A stretch of DNA of 54,434 nt from contig CAZSQM010000023.1 in NCBI GenBank assembly GCA_964609025.1, forward strand, positions 1 to 54,434. The letters run 5' to 3'. This document shows positions 50,692 through 54,434 of this stretch, piece by piece. Numbering within the stretch: position 1 is the stretch's first letter; each line of letters begins with the position of its first letter. Made by a program: the position numbers and the translations under genes. The notes under the pieces were generated by a model, which did no database searches, was not told where the DNA came from, and saw only the letters and a program-made list of their open reading frames with translations. This stretch comes from SIG307 sp964609025. GTDB lineage: Bacteria; Bacillota; Clostridia; Lachnospirales; Lachnospiraceae.

Positions 50692-51615
50692 ATGAAAAAG
50701 AAATTATTAGTAGTACTTGCAGTTGTTACAGCCCTTGGACTTGCCGGCTGTCAGAATGAGGTCAGCACGGATGCACCGGAAGCGACAGTGATAGTTGTAC
50801 TGACAGAGGAAGCAGATGCCCAATATTTTGAGTTTGAGCAGACAGATGACGGTAATATACGGATTACAGGATTAAAGGCTCGGTTAAATGAGGCAGTGAT
50901 ACCGGATAAGATAGATGGAATTCCGGTGACAGAGATAGGGTCGAACGCATTTGATTGCTGTACCAGTCTGACAAGCATCACAATTCCGGACAGTGTGACA
51001 GAGATAGGGAAGGGTGCATTTGATGGCTGTACCAGTCTGACAAGTATCACAATTCCAGACAGTGTGACAGTGATAAGTTATGAAGCATTTCGGAACTGTT
51101 TCAGGCTGACAAGTATCACAATTCCGGATAGCGTGACAGAGATAGGAGAGTATGCATTTTATGGTTGTAGCAGCCTAACGAGCATCAAAATTCCGGACAG
51201 TGTGACAGAGATAGGGAAGGGTGCATTTAGTTTCTGTGACAGTCTGACAAGTATCACAATTCCGGACAGTGTGACAGAGATAGGGGAGTATGCATTTGAT
51301 GGCTGTGACAGTCTGACAAGTATCACCATTCCGAGCAGTGTGACAGAGATAGGGGAGTATGCATTTAATAACTGTAGAAGTCTGACAAGTATCACAATTC
51401 CGGACAGCGTGACAGTGATAGGGGGCGGTGCATTCTATAGCTGTAGCAGTCTGACAAGTATCACCATTCCGAGCAGTGTGACAGAGATAGGGTTGGCTGT
51501 ATTTTATGATTGCAAAAAGCTCGAAGTAATTTTTGCCCCGAAAGGCTCTTATGCTGAGCAATGGGCGAAAGATAACGGCTTTAATGTACTGAATTACAAA
51601 CCGGAAGAAGAATGA
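50692..51615 (+). CDS. BspA-type leucine-rich-repeat lipoprotein
   Basis: 307 residues. Lipoprotein signal with lipobox (GLAGC, Cys21), a short linker, then LRR_5 repeats of 23 residues (pattern SLTSITIPDSVTEIGxxAFxxC), one degenerate and eight regular copies, and a capping YAEQWAKDNGFNV end. BspA-like proteins are surface-exposed and bind host proteins or other bacteria in known cases. RBS GAGGAGG. The divergent HTH regulator may control it. Confidence 0.92.
   Translation: MKKKLLVVLAVVTALGLAGCQNEVSTDAPEATVIVVLTEEADAQYFEFEQTDDGNIRITGLKARLNEAVIPDKIDGIPVTEIGSNAFDCCTSLTSITIPDSVTEIGKGAFDGCTSLTSITIPDSVTVISYEAFRNCFRLTSITIPDSVTEIGEYAFYGCSSLTSIKIPDSVTEIGKGAFSFCDSLTSITIPDSVTEIGEYAFDGCDSLTSITIPSSVTEIGEYAFNNCRSLTSITIPDSVTVIGGGAFYSCSSLTSITIPSSVTEIGLAVFYDCKKLEVIFAPKGSYAEQWAKDNGFNVLNYKPEEE
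50965..51516 (+). repeat. Eight tandem 69-bp repeats inside the LRR gene
   Basis: Units begin AGTCTGACAAGTATCACAAT or close variants and encode the 23-residue LRR. Nucleotide identity among units is very high, including silent positions, which points to recent duplication or gene conversion. Confidence 0.9.
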
Positions 51616-51667
51616 TTTTCAATAAAATGTTACCCATTACATAATAGTTTTATCTGATTTGAAGGAG

Positions 51668-51701
51668 ATACACTGTTAGAAATAGCAGTGTATTTCTTTT
51701 T
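51668..51701 (+). terminator. Terminator after the LRR gene
   Basis: ATACACTG (51668-51675) / CAGTGTAT (51686-51693), then TTCTTTTTTT. Confidence 0.85.
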
Positions 51702-51863
51702 TTGCTGTGGAGCGATAAGCACATGATACATTTTCGCACTTATTTAGGGTATCGGAAAAATCAAGGGACAGACATTTTAGAATGAATGAACGGGTTACAG
51801 AAGCGTCTGTATATGAATGGTTATATAAATAAAAAATTTTAAGGTTGAAAGGAGCAATTAAGC

Positions 51864-52506
51864 ATGGAAGTAAACAGGACAGGAACTTCGGAAAAAGTGG
51901 TTATCAATGCAGGAATACGGACTTCAAGAGAGTTCGGAGAGGTGCAGGGTGTTGGATTCACCTTGACGTTGGTAACGCAGGGACAGGAGTTAATCAGTAC
52001 GAAAAGGGAGCTGGTAAATAAGCTTCTGACCTCTGTATTGTTAGAACTTTCCAGAGAGGAGGAAATCAATTTGACGGAGCTGAAAAGGAAGATAAGAGAA
52101 GCAGAGTCAAATGAGTTCCGTGGTATGGATATTGACGGGGCAAAAATGGATTTAGATACGTTCTACAATCTGTATATCCATACTTACAAGCAGGGCAAAG
52201 TAAGAGACAGTACATGGAAAAATATAACAAATTATTACTGTTGGTATGTAAAAGGAAGCGTTATACAACAATATGCTGTTAGCAAACCCGTGTGTAGATA
52301 TCATGAAGGAAATTCCGTTGTCAGAAGAAATGAAAGAGCTGTTTCAAATGCAGTGGCAGTATCAAAAAGACTTGCGAATTAGGGACGATATAGAAATTGA
52401 CGGTTACAGCGGTTTTGTGTTTACCACAACGAAAGGCTTTCCCTTTACGCATGAAGCAATGAAATGTATTGTAAAATATTTATTTGCCAATAAAGATACT
52501 TTCTGA
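51864..52506 (+). pseudogene. Decayed tyrosine integrase
   Basis: The first frame (51864-52382) carries an integrase-type N-terminal region with a SAM-like stretch DLDTFYNLYIHTYKQGKVRD. Near 52265 homology moves to another frame (52273-52506) reading LLANPCVDIMKEIPLSEEM and GFVFTTTKGFPFTHEAM, i.e. the beta-hairpin region before the HxxR box of Tn916-like recombinases. The first catalytic Arg block is deleted between them and the HxxR and Tyr blocks are missing downstream. It therefore cannot recombine. It marks a former mobile element. Confidence 0.7.
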
Positions 52507-53096
52507 GTTAGGGAGGCTTCTCAAAGTGGTAAAATAATATTAGGAAAGAATAAGTGACAGCGATGAGTTATATCACGTATCCGAAGGAACGTGTTGTGAA
52601 CGGACTGCTTGCCGAAAGGTGAGAAGTGTGTGGATATCCAAAGTGTAATGGAGGTGTTTAATTGGGGTATGATAAAATCAAACTTATTGAGAATGAAAGT
52701 TGATTGATTTGAACTACTAACCGCTCTGAATGGAAACTTAGAAATGACAATGATTTTATTGCCTTTTATGTCTTTTGCTGTAATTTCTATTGCTATTAAT
52801 AATGTAATTACTTGTTCCTTTGTTTGGTGGCATTCATGAATTGTTCAGCTTTTACATGCTTGATTCGATTCTCATATTTTTAGATACGATTGAATAGTTT
52901 AGTTGAAAAATATCATGTTTGGGGTTAGAATGAGAGTAGCATATAAAGCATTAAGGGGGATGAGAAGATTATTTCTACACGGTTAGGCATATAAGTTTCA
53001 AGGTTTTATAAGAATCATTGTCCTTACAAAGTACAAGATTATTCAAATAGTGAAAGGAAAGTAACATCAAAAATGCTTAAATTACAAGGGGAAACA
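52507..53096. other. 590-bp decayed region after the integrase remnant
   Basis: No intact gene. Short frames such as GTG 52554 (22 codons) and GTG 52630 (25 codons, MDIQSVMEVFNWGMIKS) look like fragments of lost mobile-element genes. The second half is very AT-rich. Nothing else supported. Confidence 0.5.
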
Positions 53097-53954
53097 ATGT
53101 TTTTGTATATATTATTGGGATTTGCAATAGGAATGGTAATGCACATTTTTTTTACAAGAAGGAAGGCATGTATTTTGAAGACGATTCCGGAAGAACAACG
53201 CATTGTGGTACTGAGAAAATATAGTAAATATGCGGATGAGAAAGAAGGAAAGAAATATAGTACGCATATAGTTTTAGGAAATAAGGTTCCTAAGATTTTG
53301 ATGAAATATAACTATATGGACTACTGTAATAGAAGTTTTGTCAGCGAGGATGATATTGTATTTGCGATGCTTGACTTTGTTTGTGATAATTTTAAACATG
53401 ACGGACATACAAGAATACCAGGAAGTCACAGCTTGGTAGGAGTCATTTGCGGGTACGAGAAAATGAATGCAAGAACCAATTGCAGAGGTCTATCGTTGAT
53501 ACTAGCAGAAGTTTTACGAATGAATGGAATTTGGGCTAGGCATGTGACATGCAAACCTTATGAAGAGCCTTTTTCGGATTGCCATGTTGTAGTTGATTGT
53601 TTGATGCCATCAGGAACAAGAATTATGCTTGACCCGACTTTTCGGTTGTATTTTGTGGACGAAAAGGGAGAATATGTTTCTATCAAGCAACTACGAGAGG
53701 GAATAATTGAAGGAAAAGACTATATTCCGAATAAAGATGCATCCTATAATGGAGGGGTATTTGATTATGACGATTACAAGGAATATATGACGAAGAATCT
53801 TTTTCGTTTTAATACTAATGTTTGTTTGGATGACCGAAAATCGGATTGGATAATGTCAGAGATTGAGTTGGTTCCGAAAGGATATTCGATTGACGGATAT
53901 CCGAAAAGAGTGAAATATATATATGACTCGGATTGTTTCTGGGAAATAGATTAA
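53097..53954 (+). CDS. Membrane-anchored transglutaminase-like protein
   Basis: 285 residues from ATG 53097 (AAGGGG five bases upstream); an ATG eight codons earlier is possible. N-terminal membrane helix (MFLYILLGFAIGMVMHIFF), then a transglutaminase-like core: Cys in ARTNCRGLSLILAEVLRMNG, His in DCHVVVDCL, Asp in IMLDPTFRLYF, in the proper order and spacing for a papain-like triad. The basic residues after the helix suggest the domain is cytoplasmic. Function may be peptidase-like; substrate unknown. AT-rich and located in the accessory segment. Confidence 0.75.
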   Translation: MFLYILLGFAIGMVMHIFFTRRKACILKTIPEEQRIVVLRKYSKYADEKEGKKYSTHIVLGNKVPKILMKYNYMDYCNRSFVSEDDIVFAMLDFVCDNFKHDGHTRIPGSHSLVGVICGYEKMNARTNCRGLSLILAEVLRMNGIWARHVTCKPYEEPFSDCHVVVDCLMPSGTRIMLDPTFRLYFVDEKGEYVSIKQLREGIIEGKDYIPNKDASYNGGVFDYDDYKEYMTKNLFRFNTNVCLDDRKSDWIMSEIELVPKGYSIDGYPKRVKYIYDSDCFWEID

Positions 53955-54038
53955 TCTAAAATCTGTGAAGAAATGGGTGTGAGCTATGTGGTTTATCGGT
54001 AACAACTAATGAGTCAGAATAAATGAGGAGGTTTTCTT

Positions 54039-54314
54039 ATGCAGCGTTTTGGTATTGGCGCACATGAACTTAAGATGGCACGTTTGCTTTGGGAGAGAGA
54101 AGGTATCGCTTCCGGTGCGGTAGTAAAGTTATGTGCGGAAGAGATGGTATGGATGAAGTCTACTACATACACGATGCTTCGTAGATTATGCGAGCATGGT
54201 TTGTTTCAGGATGTAAACAGCATTGTGACTTCGGTGATGAGTGAAAAGGATTATAACGCAAAGGTGGCAGAGAACCTTGTGAATGTTTTGTGTATTGCGC
54301 ACTGTACAAAATAA
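54039..54314 (+). CDS. BlaI/MecI-type regulator, C-terminally shortened
   Basis: 91 residues, whereas family members have 115-130. Winged helix is intact (LKMARLLWEREGIASGAVVK, STTYTMLRRLCEHGLFQD, SIVTSVMSEKDY), but the dimerisation helix breaks off and ends with a sequence NVLCIAHCTK unlike the family. A frameshift or early stop is likely. No BlaR-type protease gene lies within the window; it might be downstream. AGGAGG eight bases upstream shows it can still be translated. Confidence 0.75.
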   Translation: MQRFGIGAHELKMARLLWEREGIASGAVVKLCAEEMVWMKSTTYTMLRRLCEHGLFQDVNSIVTSVMSEKDYNAKVAENLVNVLCIAHCTK

Positions 54315-54434
54315 AAACTTAGTTTACTTAAATTATTTCTGGATTATTGTAAAAAATATGTAGATTTTTGGTCTAATAAGTGATATAATGATTTAAAAAG
54401 AGTAAGAATGCAAGGATAATAGAAGATTATCCGT
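54315..54434. other. AT-rich end of window with possible promoter
   Basis: TATAAT at 54384-54389 without a clear -35; it would drive a gene beyond the window. Confidence 0.3.

Noticed and set aside
50965..51516. Regular repeats suggestive of a CRISPR array
   Set aside because: Units are contiguous without spacers, in frame, and encode leucine-rich repeats.

Overview
The window comes from an anaerobic, spore-forming, low-to-mid GC Gram-positive bacterium of the class Clostridia, most probably a Lachnospiraceae member (inference from gene content). The basis is a HndABCD-type NADH-linked [FeFe]-hydrogenase operon with its HydEFG maturases, SpoIIR and SPOCS/LysM sporulation genes, Veg, the methylerythritol phosphate pathway (IspE), and strong AGGAGG ribosome binding sites before nearly every gene.

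Layout. 1-778 is the end of a family 2 glycosyltransferase. 827-6053 (minus) is the hydrogenase operon hydC (NuoE-like), a histidine-kinase-type ATPase, an HndB-like protein, hydB (NuoF-like) and hydA. A Rex-like operator lies in its leader. Divergent from it, 6347-10218 carries a putative redox-sensing module: DRTGG protein, anti-sigma-like ATPase, a HydS-type sensory hydrogenase, a second DRTGG protein and a PHP-domain protein. A broken small membrane gene and a roughly 280-bp near-palindrome interrupt it. 10242-20000 is mostly housekeeping: PrcB-like lipoprotein, veg, SPOCS-LysM protein, MntR-like regulator, ispE, spoIIR (with a sigma-F-like promoter), murI, a DUF1934 protein, a candidate small RNA, an orphan ABC ATPase and a cytidylate-kinase-like protein.

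20224-36967 is a cell-surface region. It has a CBM9-CE15 glucuronoyl esterase lipoprotein, a four-gene ABC/CARDB/small membrane protein/FtsX operon, and a 1038-residue secreted protein (two CBM2-like modules, calcium-binding repeats, vWA, C-terminal papain/C39-like domain) behind a c-di-GMP-I riboswitch plus terminator. A small membrane protein, an HD-GYP c-di-GMP phosphodiesterase, a subtilisin-like protease and a FliD-like protein follow. 37211-45640 holds asnB, an NlpC/P60 peptidase, the maturation operon (TM1266-type regulator, hydE, hydG, hydF) and rpsF-ssb-rpsR.

45641-54434 looks accessory: a GAF-ABC ATPase fusion with a large FtsX permease, a small HTH regulator divergent from a BspA-type leucine-rich-repeat lipoprotein, a decayed tyrosine integrase, a transglutaminase-like membrane protein and a shortened BlaI-type regulator.

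The hydrogenase, its maturases and the HydS module form one functional theme: NADH/ferredoxin-linked hydrogen metabolism with redox control. The c-di-GMP riboswitch, the large surface protein and the HD-GYP protein suggest a surface/adhesion theme. A striking non-coding feature is a set of 130-320-bp near-perfect palindromes between genes (8861-9141, 22624-22943, 40146-40274, 45693-45844), two of which share a 14-bp core. No rRNA, tRNA, CRISPR array or intact insertion sequence was recognised.
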